Assembly: GCF_027942865.1 (NCBI RefSeq)
Contig: NC_134524.1
Span: forward strand, 27,256,536 to 27,320,535
DNA: 64,000 nt
Reading direction: 5' to 3'
Source of the DNA: Odontesthes bonariensis
Lineage: Eukaryota > Chordata > Actinopteri > Atheriniformes > Atherinopsidae
The notes under the pieces: generated by a model
Database searches by the model: none
What the model saw: only the letters and a program-made list of their open reading frames with translations
Told to the model about the DNA's origin: nothing
Part shown: piece by piece, positions 39,301-50,167 of the stretch
How positions within the stretch are numbered: position 1 is the first letter of the stretch
Layout: each line of letters starts with the position of its first letter
Program-made: the position numbers and the translations under genes

Positions 39301-40741
39301 CATCGGAGAGGAGATGGGGATGAAGGGCAGTCAGAGAACAGCATTATGGGTCCAGTTTTTACACCAGGAGGAGAGGTTAAGCAGGTATGACACAGCGCAA
39401 TCTTGTTACAACCAAAATACGATAAGTTAAAGCCTAATTTTGTCTGCTATACAATGCCCGTAGATATGTGGGGAAAGATTACTTAAAGCCAAAGGAGATC
39501 CAGTTTCATCTGACAGATGTGGAAAGGCAGATGACAGCCCAGTACTATGTGACCGAATTCAACAAGAGTCTTTACGATAAAGAAGTCATGGCCCAGATCT
39601 TCTTCATTCCATCGGAGGCACTACTGGTGAGGCACTAATGAAGGATTAAAAATGCTGGGGGAGCACATAGACAGAACATGAAATAGATGCAAAGCAGTTT
39701 ATTTTATTTCAAGGAAGAAGAGATGGTAGATGTTAAAGTGTCTAAAATTAATTTGAATTCATAAATACTTATACTAATATAAGTATATACCAATATATTA
39801 CTAATTTAATAGAACACATATACCAAAATAAAAAAGCCTGCAGCTGCCTTGGAGCAACTATGGTTAAAATTCAAATGGAATACCTTTGTACAAGCTCCAT
39901 AAATGGTTTCTAACTTCTATTTGAACCTTTTCTTGGTTTTACAAAGCGCTTAACAGTGTGTTCCTTATTTACCTATTCAAAGCATTTTTTCTCTCTCGAC
40001 AATTTCACACTGATAAGCATATCAGGGGTTGACCAACATGTGGATGTGTTGGGGATCATACTGGTTGGAAGTCACCAAAGCTTTCAGCTTATGGCTTGAA
40101 ATATAATTTTGTGACAGTAACAGAACCATTAATATGTTATGCAACAACACAAAACCCCTTTTTCATCTGCATTGTTAATGTGCTGCAAACGAGACGGGCT
40201 TCAGATGTTTAAAAATTCTCTTTTGTTTCTTGTATGGGTGAGTAGATTTTAAACAGAGATGAGATTGTGGGCTGTTTAACAGTGGAGCCGTACATGCTTG
40301 GAGACTTCATCAAACTGACCAACAACACTTGGAAGACGGAAAAGCAATTCCTGGCCACGGAATATGGCCTCGCCTTTGGACACTTCACCTACCTGTTCTC
40401 TGATTGCCAGGAAGTTGTTGTTGACTTGCAGGGTATGTCTGTTTGTCTCATCAATTACTTCTTTAATGTGGGATGCTTGTCTACAGCCTTATGATACTTT
40501 TTTCCCCTCAGGATGGGCAACAGCCAATGGCAAAGGGCTGACGTACCTCACTGACCCACAGATTCACTCTACCAGGACCCCCAAAGGTCCCTCTAACTTT
40601 GCTGGCAGGGGGCTCAGCTACTTCCTGCATGAGCAACATGGACCAGTGTGCAATATGATTTGCCAGCTACTCAAACTGCCTCCACTTGTCACACAGCCAC
40701 ATGTCCTTACTCAGACATTTAAAGGAGTTTCAAATGTTTAG
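33319..40741 (+). CDS. alpk1: Alpha-protein kinase 1, 13 exons, complete
   Basis: The family protein is the cytosolic receptor for bacterial ADP-heptose; binding to the helical N-terminal domain activates the C-terminal alpha-kinase, which phosphorylates TIFA and drives NF-kB signalling. Exons: 33319-33424, 34905-35059, 35151-35349, 35502-35561, 35657-35743, 35818-35894, 36018-36113, 36229-36336, 37060-38866, 39237-39384, 39464-39626, 40246-40432, 40512-40741 (1,140 aa; human about 1,244). N-terminal matches include [25 protein letters not shown] and [19 protein letters not shown]. The 1.8-kb exon encodes a Ser-rich, poorly conserved linker. The kinase (about residues 948-1125) shows [59 protein letters not shown] and C-terminal CNMIC cysteines of the zinc site. 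All phases close. It looks functional. Confidence 0.96.
34145..34300 (+). repeat. tRNA-derived SINE
   Basis: Contains an A-box-like TAGTGGTAAGATTGCCAC and a B-box-like GGTTCAAATCCCCTG spaced as in a tRNA head. These are followed by the teleost SINE body phrases TAGGGGTCCTTAGGAAAGAC and TTGCTTTGGATAAAATCTTC. It lies in alpk1 intron 1. Confidence 0.75.
34391..34735 (+). repeat. Dispersed teleost repeat
   Basis: Carries the landmarks GGGGCCTTTCTGTGTGGAG, TTCTCCGGGTACTCTGGC, TTCCTCCCACAGTCCAAA, GACTGGCGAC and CAGCTGGGATAA, then a poly-C run and GTATAGAAAATGGATGGATG. This is an abundant fish repeat, here in alpk1 intron 1 immediately downstream of the SINE. Confidence 0.75.
39003..39143 (+). repeat. 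SINE-like fragment with A-rich tail
   Basis: Starts with CTTGAACCGGGGACGTTCAAG, followed by a TGCTGCATGCCCTTTCCC block, a TC-rich stretch and a tail AATAAAGGCC...ATATCTTTAAAAAAAAG. This layout matches a common teleost tRNA-type SINE. It sits in the intron after the large alpk1 exon. Confidence 0.5.
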
Positions 40742-40749
40742 AGTGAAAC

Positions 40750-41745
40750 CCCATTGCCAAAAAAGTTGGGACACTGTGTAAAATGTAAATAAAAACATAA
40801 TGCAATGATTTGCCAATGTTATTCAGCAATAATTTATTCACAATAGAACATAGAAGATATATCAAATGTTAAGAGTAAGACATTTTAGTATTCCATGAAA
40901 ATTATTACTTCATCTTGAATTTGATGGCAGCAACATGTTTAAAAAAAGTTGGGACACTGTGTAAAATGTAAATAAAAACAGAATGTAATGATTTGCAAAT
41001 GTTATTTACCATTAATTTATTCACAATAGAACATAGAAAATATTATCAAATGTTGAGAGTTAGACATTTTAGTATTTCATGAAAATTATTAGTTCATCTT
41101 GAATTTGATGGCAGCAACATGTTTAAAAAAGAGTTGGGACATGGCCATGTGTATCACTATGTAGCATCCCCTCTCCTTTTAACAGATATCCAGCGACTGG
41201 TCTCCTCAGTTCCCACATTAAAAGAGGGGGGGGGGGGGTTCCTCGTTTTTGTCTGATGTAGGGTTGTAAGGCATCATCTAAACTCTGTACATACATTTCA
41301 GCATCAATGGTTCCGTTCCAGATGTGCAAGTTGCCAGTTCTATAGACATTAATGAACCCCAATACCATCAGAGGTGAAGGCTTTTAAACTGAGTGCTGAT
41401 AACAAGCTGGATGATCCCCCTCCTCTTTAGTCAAGAGGACACGGTGCGCGTGGTTTCCAAAACAAATTTCAAATTTTAGTTTGTCAGACCACAGAACAGT
41501 TTTTTACTTTGCTTGAGTCTATTTTAAATTAGTTTTGGCCCAGAGAAGACAGCGGTGTTTCTGGATCATATTCATCTATGGCTTCTTCTTTGCATGACAG
41601 AGTTTTAACCTGCAATTATGGATGGCACAGACGATGATTTCATAAAGTGTTGGAGAGCCCATGCAGTGATTTCCTTGACAGACTCATGCCTGTTATTCAT
41701 GGAGTGCAGCCTGAGGGCCTGAAGAACATGGACATCCAATATTAA
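40750..41745 (-). mobile_element. Decayed Tc1-like element forming the alpk1 3' flank
   Basis: Begins about 10 bp after the alpk1 stop with CCAAAAAAGTTGGGACACTG, the terminal sequence of a common teleost Tc1-like element. The terminal ~190 bp is tandemly duplicated (about 40757-40945 and 40947-41135). Minus-strand transposase traces follow (TGGAACGGAACCATTG complement, GGTCTCCTCAGTTCCCAC near 41200), ending near 41745. Frameshifts and a G homopolymer at 41227 disrupt it. Confidence 0.75.
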
Positions 41746-43320
41746 TTTCTCACCATGTCTGTTCTTCACAGAGATTTCTCCAGATTTTCTGAATCTTTTT
41801 CAAGATACTATTTACTTAAGCTATTTACTGTAGAGTTTTTTTTGCAAATTGCGGAACCTTTCCGTATCTTTACTTCTGAGAGACTCTGCCTCTCTAAGGT
41901 GCTCTTTCTATACACAATCACGTTACTACTCTGCACCTTTCTCATTTACATTATTTTGTTTAAAATGTAATGTATTTTTCTTAAAGTTTTTTTTAATATT
42001 CTGAATAAAAATTGCATTTTTAAAGCTTGTTTATATGACACATAAGTAATGACTTCTTAAATCATGTTAACACTTGTCTGCATTATCTAAAAAAATATTT
42101 TCATTTTGTCCTCCATCACTGTCTCTTTACTGTGTGGATTGCTGTCCATCTGTAGTGGCAGAATCACCTGACTGTCAAACAGATAGTTCTGAGTGGAAAG
42201 CTTTAGAAAAAAATTCCACTACGGGCACTCTGTAGATATTTATCTTTTAATACCACTTTTGTTAACTTCACGTTACGTAATTTAGTTTTTGACAAAAATT
42301 TCCATTACCAGCAGTTAAAACTCAAATGTATACAAACATCCTAATTAAACATCCAATTATTTATTGTTGGTTAAATGTAAAGAGAATTCAAATGAGTGGA
42401 AAAGTTGTTGCCATATTTACTGAAACATTAACCTTACCTGTGCCTTGGTATAAGTGAACCAAACAAAGTAGAAACCCACAATTCCATGACTCAAACCTTT
42501 CACATTACAGTATTTAGTTAAGTTACAACAGTCCTGCTATTGTGGCAAATGCTGCACATCATGAAAAATACAACCTTTTTTAGCATCCTTATTATTCACA
42601 AACATTTGTTGCAGTTCCACATATGTGACTGAAGATTAGGTAGCAAAAACGTGTTTCCACACAAACAAATGAAAAGGTATCACAAGGTGCGTGGTTGACT
42701 CAACAAGAACCAATGTTCAGATTTATATGATTTATTGTAATATATGTGAAGTTTGTTCATGTAATGTACAAAGTCACACAACAAAAGGGTTTATTTCTCA
42801 TCCAGGTGCTCGGATAAAAAAGGTGAGTCACACACCTCTGCTGTCATATGACTATGATGTCATTCATGGAGCTATCAGCTTTCAAGCATGTGACAGCCTA
42901 GATGACTTCGAGCCTGAATCCAGTTCTGAGTTTATTAGCCTCTTTCCTTTGTAAGCGAAAAACAACATTCTTCACCCCTGACCCACTGTGCACAGTCATC
43001 ACAACCATTCCATCCCTGAGTGAAATGTCGTCCATTGAACAAATTTGGGCAAAAAAAGGGGGCATGTGTTTGTGTTTGTGCTCAGTGAAATGCATTGTAG
43101 CTTTTATTCAAGGTAAATGCGTTCTGGTTGTAGATGTGAAATCCCTAAACAAAAGGAAAACATTTACCAGTTTTTAATGCTTTAACACTGGAGGTGGTGA
43201 CTTTTATGGTGCTGTTTCAATCTTGGTCTGATAAGAGAAGCTTTTAAAGAGTTTCACTTCTGTGTTGCTGTGGTTAAAGCTAAGACCTGGAAGCAAATGT
43301 GTGTCCTGGCTCTCAAGTTT
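41746..43320. other. Intergenic, alpk1 to ependymin cluster
   Basis: AT-rich DNA with no recognised exon. Short open frames (for example 42691-42954) show no family motif. Confidence 0.5.
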
Positions 43321-43330
43321 CGGGGGTTTA

Positions 43331-43336
43331 TATAAA
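43331..43336 (+). promoter_or_regulatory. TATA box of first ependymin-like gene
   Basis: TTTATATAAACG lies 69 bp upstream of the initiator ATG, predicting a start site near 43361 and a short 5' leader. Confidence 0.6.
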
Positions 43337-43404
43337 CGTCAGTCTCAAATTAAGCACCAGAGTGTTTGTGGCTGCCTGTGAGCAGGAGCGTGGAATCTTA
43401 CAGT

Positions 43405-45280
43405 ATGAGACTGCTAGTGCTGTTAACATGTTTATTGGCAGGATGCCTGGCACAGAAGCCTCACCCATGTGGTAAGTGATGTTGTAAGGAAAATATCAGA
43501 AAATAATTTTGTTTTATGTTTATTCAAGCATGTGTGCATTATCAGTGTTTCCTTTGCTGTCTTAAAGAGTTGTTGGAATCAGTATAATATGATGTATGTA
43601 TGATGATATGATGTGTCTCTGTCTGTCTCTCCCTGTTGTTTAGAACTACAGTTAAAATTGTGTACATATCACCACCTTTTGTATAGTGTATCCATTTTTA
43701 TATTGTTCTCTCTATATATATATATTTATTTTTTTACAGTGCCTTATTTTCCTAACGTTGTATAGTGTCTCTATACTTTATACTTATTATTTAAGTTTCT
43801 TATTACCTAAACCTACGAGAGAGCCTCTGCACAAGAATTCCAATGTGTCTGGACTATTGGTTTTATGAACAAATAGCAAATAAAAAACCTTAAACCTTGA
43901 ACCTTGATTCCACACAGAAAGTCCCCCTCTTCTGACTGGAGCCCTCACTGTGGTGAGTGTATTCTTTGTGTACATAATAAATCCAAGCGTGAGCACAATG
44001 ACAATGACAATGTGTAAAACAGGTGGATTTAAACATGCTCACATTATGATTCTCCAGTCCACACAGAATGAAAAGCTGTGGACTTATGGTCGATACGTGT
44101 ATGATGCACTGGGACAGCGGATACGGCTCATGGAGATGGGGACGTATGAGAATAAGTCGGTCACCTACGACTTGCTGGCGCTCTACAGAGAGGTGCCCAA
44201 AGCAAAGACAAGAACATTATAAATATTCATTTTTGATGGGATGTGAAAAGTACTTGGGCATTTATTTCATTGAGGTGGAAGCACAAAGATCTGCTTCAAA
44301 AGATTTCATGTTCCAGTAGGTATAAACATAAAAAGGCAATGGTGAAGGACAAGAAAGCATAAGAATAACTGATCAAATGAGCCAGTAGTAAATCATTTAC
44401 CTTTGGTTGACACATCGAGAAAACCATACTCTTTTGTAAGAGACAAGTAAAATACAAGTATGGGAAGTTGTGAATGTACAAGTTGGGCCACCATTTAAAA
44501 TCATAAGTGTGTCCAAACATGCCCACACAGAGACTGATAGATTTCTGTGGTCAGAAAGCTACATGACTGCGTAAATTAGTATTTTCATCTACATGCCAAG
44601 CTTTAAATCACTGTATTATCTAAATGTATACAAGTGTGTGACAAGAAATACTAAATTAATCAAAAATAATCGTCATTCTCCCACATATCATCCATAAGGC
44701 TACCGTATATGAGATATCTTACCATAACCGCACATGCAAGAAGAAGCCCCTGAAGACAAACTTCCAGCCTCTTGCAATTCCAAAGGATGCAACTCTGCTG
44801 GCCCAGGTGGTCCTGGGCAGCTCATCTGGACCTGGAGAAGGACTCCTGGTCAACACCTGGACAGGAGATCTTCCCGACAAAACAGGCAAGAGAGCATCTA
44901 ATGGTTAGAACTACCTTGTCTGTTTATTAGAGCCCACTTCATCAGTACATTTGGTTTCTTTTGTCGTTCCAGGAAAATACATTAACACAGTCACTGAATT
45001 CGGGTGCATTCCTATCGCCACTAGCTATCAAACTAGTGAGTATGGATGGGCGGTGACAAGGTTAGTTTCAGAATCAAAAGAACTGATGTCTGCATAATGT
45101 GTCATGACAAATGATACTTATCCCACTTGTTTTTTTCTTTTTTTAAGCTTCTACAACAACGTCATGGGGATTGAAGACCCTGGTCTGCTCAACCCTCCTG
45201 ACTTCTGCACAGATGCAGAGATGATGGAGCCAACAGACTTCCTCAGCTTATTCCATGGCAAACACTGGCAATCTAGTTGA
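43405..45280 (+). CDS. Ependymin-like secreted glycoprotein, copy 1
   Basis: Ependymins are secreted, Ca2+-binding, N-glycosylated proteins abundant in fish brain fluid, with relatives in other tissues. Exons: 43405-43471, 43918-43952, 44058-44192, 44699-44885, 44973-45060, 45148-45280 (214 aa). A signal peptide MRLLVLLTCLLAGCLA is followed by QKPHPC. Family features are PPLLTGAL, YDALGQRIR, LLALYRE, TCKKKPL, FGCIP and PPDFC; four family cysteines are retained. N-glycosylation sequons NKS and NRT are present. The donor after exon 4 is GC (ACAG|GCAAGA) where both paralogues have GT. The C-terminus (FLSLFHGKHWQSS) lacks the acidic tail of copies 2 and 3, so this is the most diverged copy. AATAAA lies at 45318. 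Confidence 0.93.
43620..43910. repeat. Possible LINE 3'-tail fragment in intron 1
   Basis: A T/A-rich stretch ends in AAAAAACCTTAAACCTTGAACCTTG. Such CTTGAAC-type tails occur at the 3' ends of some fish LINEs. Weak evidence only. Confidence 0.3.
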
Positions 45281-45317
45281 GGCTTGGGTAGATTCAGCCT
45301 TTTACTCAGGAATGCAC

Positions 45318-45323
45318 AATAAA
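45318..45323 (+). promoter_or_regulatory. Polyadenylation signal AATAAA, ependymin-like copy 1
   Basis: AATAAA 38 bp after the stop codon, within CACAATAAAAGCAT. Confidence 0.6.
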
Positions 45324-46323
45324 AGCATAAGCCCAAGCTCAAATCATTTATTCTGTTCTGAGTTTGAGCCCTTTTTTTTTCGTAAATACTCCACATACTT
45401 TTTACCTCTGATGTGTAACCAATATCAATAGAAATAAAAGCATATCAAACTAATGCTGCCCTTCATGTTTTTCTGCAGTTAAAGGATTATTCTTTTATTC
45501 ATTTTTTTTTTATCACACCTTTTCTCTAAGAAGCCACCAAGTCCTCATAAAGAGGATCATGGGGGTGGGGGCGGAATACTATTGGAATACTTTTATCACT
45601 CCCTGTGACTATATAAAAAAATGTGTAAAACAAATAAAACACTTTTATCTAACTATTTTTGCATGTTTTGAAGGAGACTATGTGTACATAAGGGACATAA
45701 ATCATGTCTCACCTGGAAGATTAAAATGATGTGACTCAAACTCATCTGACTAACGGACATTTTCCCACATGTGATCAAATATCTCGAGAAATTCTCAGAA
45801 AGAAAAGTAACTCCTGAAAAACAACTCTCTATTTTCCTTTTGTGGATGTCTACTTTAGTTTTTATAAACTTTAAAAAAAAATCATTCTCAAGGTTTGTTT
45901 TCAGTTATAACAACTACGTCTTCTTCTACGACCACAAGCAACGTTGCCTATACCGCCACCCCGTGGTGACATTAATTAATTAAAGAACAGATATTTATTT
46001 TTAGAAGATAAATAGTGCTTAAGAAAAAAAACACTTATTTAAGCAATGGATAATCTTTTCATTTGATACACCATTTCAACAGTAATGTGACTATGTGGTG
46101 GTCACGTTTATACATGAATGCAATCTCAAAATCAATCAGAACTTCAGTCAGAACACAGAATTTCCCCTTGTTCAGTCATTAAGGCACACTACATTTCACA
46201 CTCTTACAAAGAGCATCTTTGTTAATCTACTGGGTGCAGACAAAAAGCCTCACAAGCTTGTATTTAAGGCACTCTGAATTTTTGCCATTGCTGCAGTTGA
46301 AGATGGATCTTCTATCAGACAGC
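45324..46323. other. Intergenic between ependymin copies 1 and 2
   Basis: AT-rich spacer with no gene recognised. A weak TATTTAAG at about 46260 lies some 60 bp before the copy 2 start codon and may be its TATA-like element. Confidence 0.5.
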
Positions 46324-48541
46324 ATGAGAGCTCTGGTTCTGCTTGCGTGCTTGTCAGTGTGCTGCCTAGCTCAGAGACCACAACCATGCTGTAAGTACAC
46401 AGATTTCAGCAGTTCATTTGCATGTTACTTTATTTTTGCATCAGAATTTATAAGAAATTAATTGAACTGAACTTTTATTTTTTTATTTTTTACTTTTTAA
46501 ATAATAATAATAAAAAATCATTGTGTAGAGTAATTGACGTGGCCTGGAGTCACCTTCTGTACTGCTCTTTGATGCAGCAGAGCTGAAGAAGCCTCTGACT
46601 GAACAGACTTTGTTGTTTGATCACTGTTGTGAGGGTGTGCAGCATTTATCCATCATTTTTAGTTGTTTTTGCAACATTCGTCTTTGCATATTCAGGTCCA
46701 GGTGCTGCAGAGCAGTTTCCAGCACAGAGCCAGCTTTTGTTATCACTTTGATCAGTTTCTTTGAGTCACTGGCTCTAAAAGCGGCTGCCTCAACAGACAC
46801 ACGGACTTAACAAAGACATGCAACTTCTTGGTGTAGACATTGAAGGGCCTAAGCTTCCTCAAGAAATACAGTCTGTTATGTCCCTTTTTGTAGTCAGGTT
46901 CGTGTTGCATATCCAGTCTAATCCGTTGTCCGCGTGAACACCCGGGTATCTGTAGTATCCCACCACCTCCACCTCTTCTGGGATGTAAATAATTGTTTTC
47001 GCTCATTCCAGGTCAAATCCTATATGATTTCTCCTATACACCATGCTATAAAGTGGTCAACCAGTTCTCTGTATTCAGCCTCTTGTCCATCATTGATACC
47101 CCCAACAACTGCAGAGTCATCAGAGTATTTCTCTAGATGACAGGACTCTGAGTTGTACTTGAAGTCCGAGCTGTACAGAGTGAAGAGAAATAGTAAGTCC
47201 CATACTGTATGGTGCTCCTGTGCTGCTGACCACCTTCTCAGACACACAACTCTCAAGGGGTTAGATGATGGTGAGGCTCTGTTAAGATCAATCACTGTGT
47301 TTCAGATCATACTGTAGAAGGATGAATGGGACGCTGTGGGTCTAAGGACATAATAATATTATGACTGAGCTACAAGCTTTGTATGTATTAATCTAACATG
47401 TGATGTGTCTATTATATTGGCAGCATCCCCTCCACTGATGACAGGAGGTCTTTCTGTGGTAAGTCTAATCTCTTAGATAAATATGTTATTGTATAATACA
47501 ATGTCTTAATCACCGGAACTTTCAAAAGGTTGCATTCCCCCCCTTGTAGTGAATTACTGGATATTCAACATGGTATACTTTGGAGCGGTAATTATGAGTT
47601 GACAATATTTTTCTCCATCTTAAAGTCCACCCAAAGTGAGAAGCTGGTAGTCTTTGCCAAGTACAGTTATGATGCTCTGGGAAAGCGCATCCGCCTCAGA
47701 GACATTGGATCCTATGACAATAAAACCTTCCACATTGATGTACTTCTGCTTTACAGACAGGTAATAAGAATATAACAGTGATATCTATGCCATGTAAAAT
47801 GCAAGATCATGTACATAATGCTGCCCTGTTCTATAGGGTGTCATGTACAAGATAAACAACAAGGACCGCACATGCTTAAAGAAGCATCTGAGTGTAGACT
47901 TCCACCCACTGGCAATTCCTAAAGATGCTTCCCTGGTCGGCCAGGCTGTGCTGGGCAGCTCTTCTGTTCCAGGAGAGGGAGTCTTGGTCAACATGTGGAC
48001 TGGGAAGCAGCAGATGAGGCAGGAAACAGGTAGAGTAAGAGGAAAAACAAAGTCTTGTGGTTTAAAGTAGTACATGACTTTGCCTGCATTTTTTTATGTC
48101 GTGTTTGTCTTGCTGTGCTGCGTAAACTTGTCTTGTGATCTGCTTCTGTTTTCTCAGTAAAGTACATGAGCACTGTTACTGAGTTTGCATGTATTCCTGT
48201 CAGCACTCTGTTCAATATGGACAGAAAGGGGTGGGTGGTGGCCAGGTCAGTACATATAATACAATGATCACAATCCTTCAGTCATGTCAGTACCAGATCA
48301 CTGCTGGTACTGTCAATGCTGATGATAATTTCTCTGAGGCTCAGTGCTCTCTGAGGCTCAAGTAACCAATTTGCATTGTCTGATTGTTTTTGGTTTTTGC
48401 CTGTTTCTATTTTTCAGCTTCTTTAACAACGTCATCGGACTAGCAGATCCCAAAGCTTTCATCCCACCGCCGTTCTGTAAGAACGCCCAGCTGCAGGAAG
48501 AGGATGAGGAGAATCTGGCAACCGTGCTCAACTTGTTTTAA
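46324..48541 (+). CDS. Ependymin-like secreted glycoprotein, copy 2
   Basis: Exons: 46324-46390, 47424-47458, 47626-47760, 47837-48029, 48158-48245, 48418-48541 (213 aa), the same exon pattern and phases as copies 1 and 3. The start was set at MRALVLLACLSVCCLAQRP to match copy 3; an in-frame upstream ATG (46303) would add seven residues before the signal peptide. Family segments: PPLMTGGL, SYDALGKRIRLRDIGSYDN, LLLYRQ, CLKKHL, FACIP, FFNNVIGLADP, PPPFC, then an acidic tail QEEDEEN. The sequon NKT is kept, but the second sequon of the paralogues (NRT) is KDRT here, so one glycosylation site is lost; FGCIP has become FACIP. Intron 1 is lengthened by a LINE fragment. AATAAA lies at 48556. Confidence 0.93.
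46560..47300 (-). repeat. LINE (L2/Rex-like) reverse-transcriptase fragment
   Basis: The minus strand encodes, in broken frames, TLYSSDFKYNSESCHLEKYS then DDSAVVGGINDGQEAEYREL, and further on LYFLRKLRPFNVYTKKLHVF. These match the carboxyl half of teleost L2/Rex-type LINE reverse transcriptases (YSDD is the polymerase catalytic box). Frameshifts and missing ends mark it as dead. It is antisense inside intron 1 of ependymin copy 2 and explains that intron's extra length. Confidence 0.75.
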
Positions 48542-48555
48542 AATGAAAGAAAATT

Positions 48556-48561
48556 AATAAA
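48556..48561 (+). promoter_or_regulatory. Polyadenylation signal AATAAA, ependymin-like copy 2
   Basis: AATAAA 15 bp after the stop codon, within ATTAATAAATTT. Confidence 0.5.
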
Positions 48562-50167
48562 TTTAACGGCAGTAAAACGTGATGATGACAACTATACATG
48601 ACTTTTTCATGTTTTCAGTCTTTCACGGTTAATTTGTTTAGCTGTTGTGGGTCAATATTCCTTATAAACCATGGATTAGTGCATTTTTATTCATTACTAA
48701 TAAAGACGGCGCAAAAAAAGCATGTTGTACGTATTTTCAATTGTAGATTATCATTTAAAAGAATCAATTCGAATAGATAAATGTGTAAAATTGAAGTTTG
48801 GCAGTAAAATATTTTTAGTTATATTGTCATTTTGTTATCAGAAGTAATTGAAGTTTGGCATTAAAATATTTTTAGTCATATTGTTATTTTGTTATCAGCA
48901 GTAAAGTTGTTTTAGAGCCAAAAGAACACTTTTAACAGCAATTTGGTGCCACGTTGGGCTCAGTTACAACACACGGCTAAGATAGTCTCTTCAGAGGTAC
49001 ATGTGTAGTTAACCAAGTGAAACTCAACTTCCTGAGATCTACAGGTCCTCTTTAAATCTTGATTCAGTTTCTATGTGAGTGAATCTAAATGACTCAATAA
49101 AGGTGGACTATTATGAAATTGTGAACCTTTAATTTGTAATTGTAAACAATTTATGGCATTTAAAACAGATGTCTTGAATTTACGAGAAGTGTCAGTGAAC
49201 TGTATCAAAGTCCCTATTAGATCTGTTGGAACACTCACTAAAAGTTAGATGCAACATTATTCAAAAAGCAACCACGGTCACAGTCCGCACTAGAGAGAAT
49301 CTAAAGTTTATGTGACAGCAATGTGTACAATTCATTCATGTGTCAGGTCTGTGAAATTCTCATAAAGTATCGAACCAGTATGCAGTGCAGCCATGAAGAG
49401 ACAGAACCAGGCCAAAAATAACCTAAAATGGAGGGAATTTTGTCTAAACCTCTTTTTATTCTATCATTTTTGTACAGGCGTCAAGCTGCAACTTTACATG
49501 AAATTTACAAAACAGCAGATTTCATTCGCAGTTTATTCTGTGCTACATAAAAAAAGATGTATCTTATTTTGAGTTCAGTAGCATAGAGGAAGTTTTAAGC
49601 TGTACCCACAACTCAGCTGAGGTATATGTAGCTTTATCTCTGTAGGAAGTGGCTGGAATCTGGAAATCTGTCAACTGTGCCTCCAGAAGGCAGCATAATG
49701 ACAAGCTATCTTTGTTGATGTCAGCTGTCACACTGAAATTTGATCCTGCCAAGAAGGGGAGGGAGGAAAGTGGAAGTGCTGTAGTTTAGCTCTGGAATCC
49801 AATTCTCCCTTCCTAATTCCCTAAATGTCAAAAAGTTAAAAAAAAATGTATTTGTGTAAAGATTGTCTGCCTAAATAAAAGAGAGACAGCAGGACTTGGA
49901 GAGAGATTAACAGTTGGGTTGAAAGATCCGTGTGCACATCACGGGCCAGACCTGAACACCATGCTGAGTCACCAGGACCTGCAACGTCATTATAAACAGT
50001 GGCTGCTTCGAAACACTCAGTCAGGATTGGTGTACACTCAGCTGGGGAATAAAAGAAAACACGGAAGTGGATGCAGGCTGGGAACGTCACCAGCGTATTC
50101 ATAAGGAAGTGAGCTGCCAGAATATTTGCAAGTGCTGTAGAGTAAAGTGCATTTTCTGTCAGACAAC
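48562..50167. other. Intergenic between ependymin copies 2 and 3
   Basis: A direct repeat of about 55 bp (TTGAAGTTTGGCA...TTTTAGT...ATATTGT, copies near 48792 and 48848) lies downstream of copy 2. A CATAAGG motif near 50100 may be the TATA-like element of copy 3. No other gene is seen. Confidence 0.5.
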
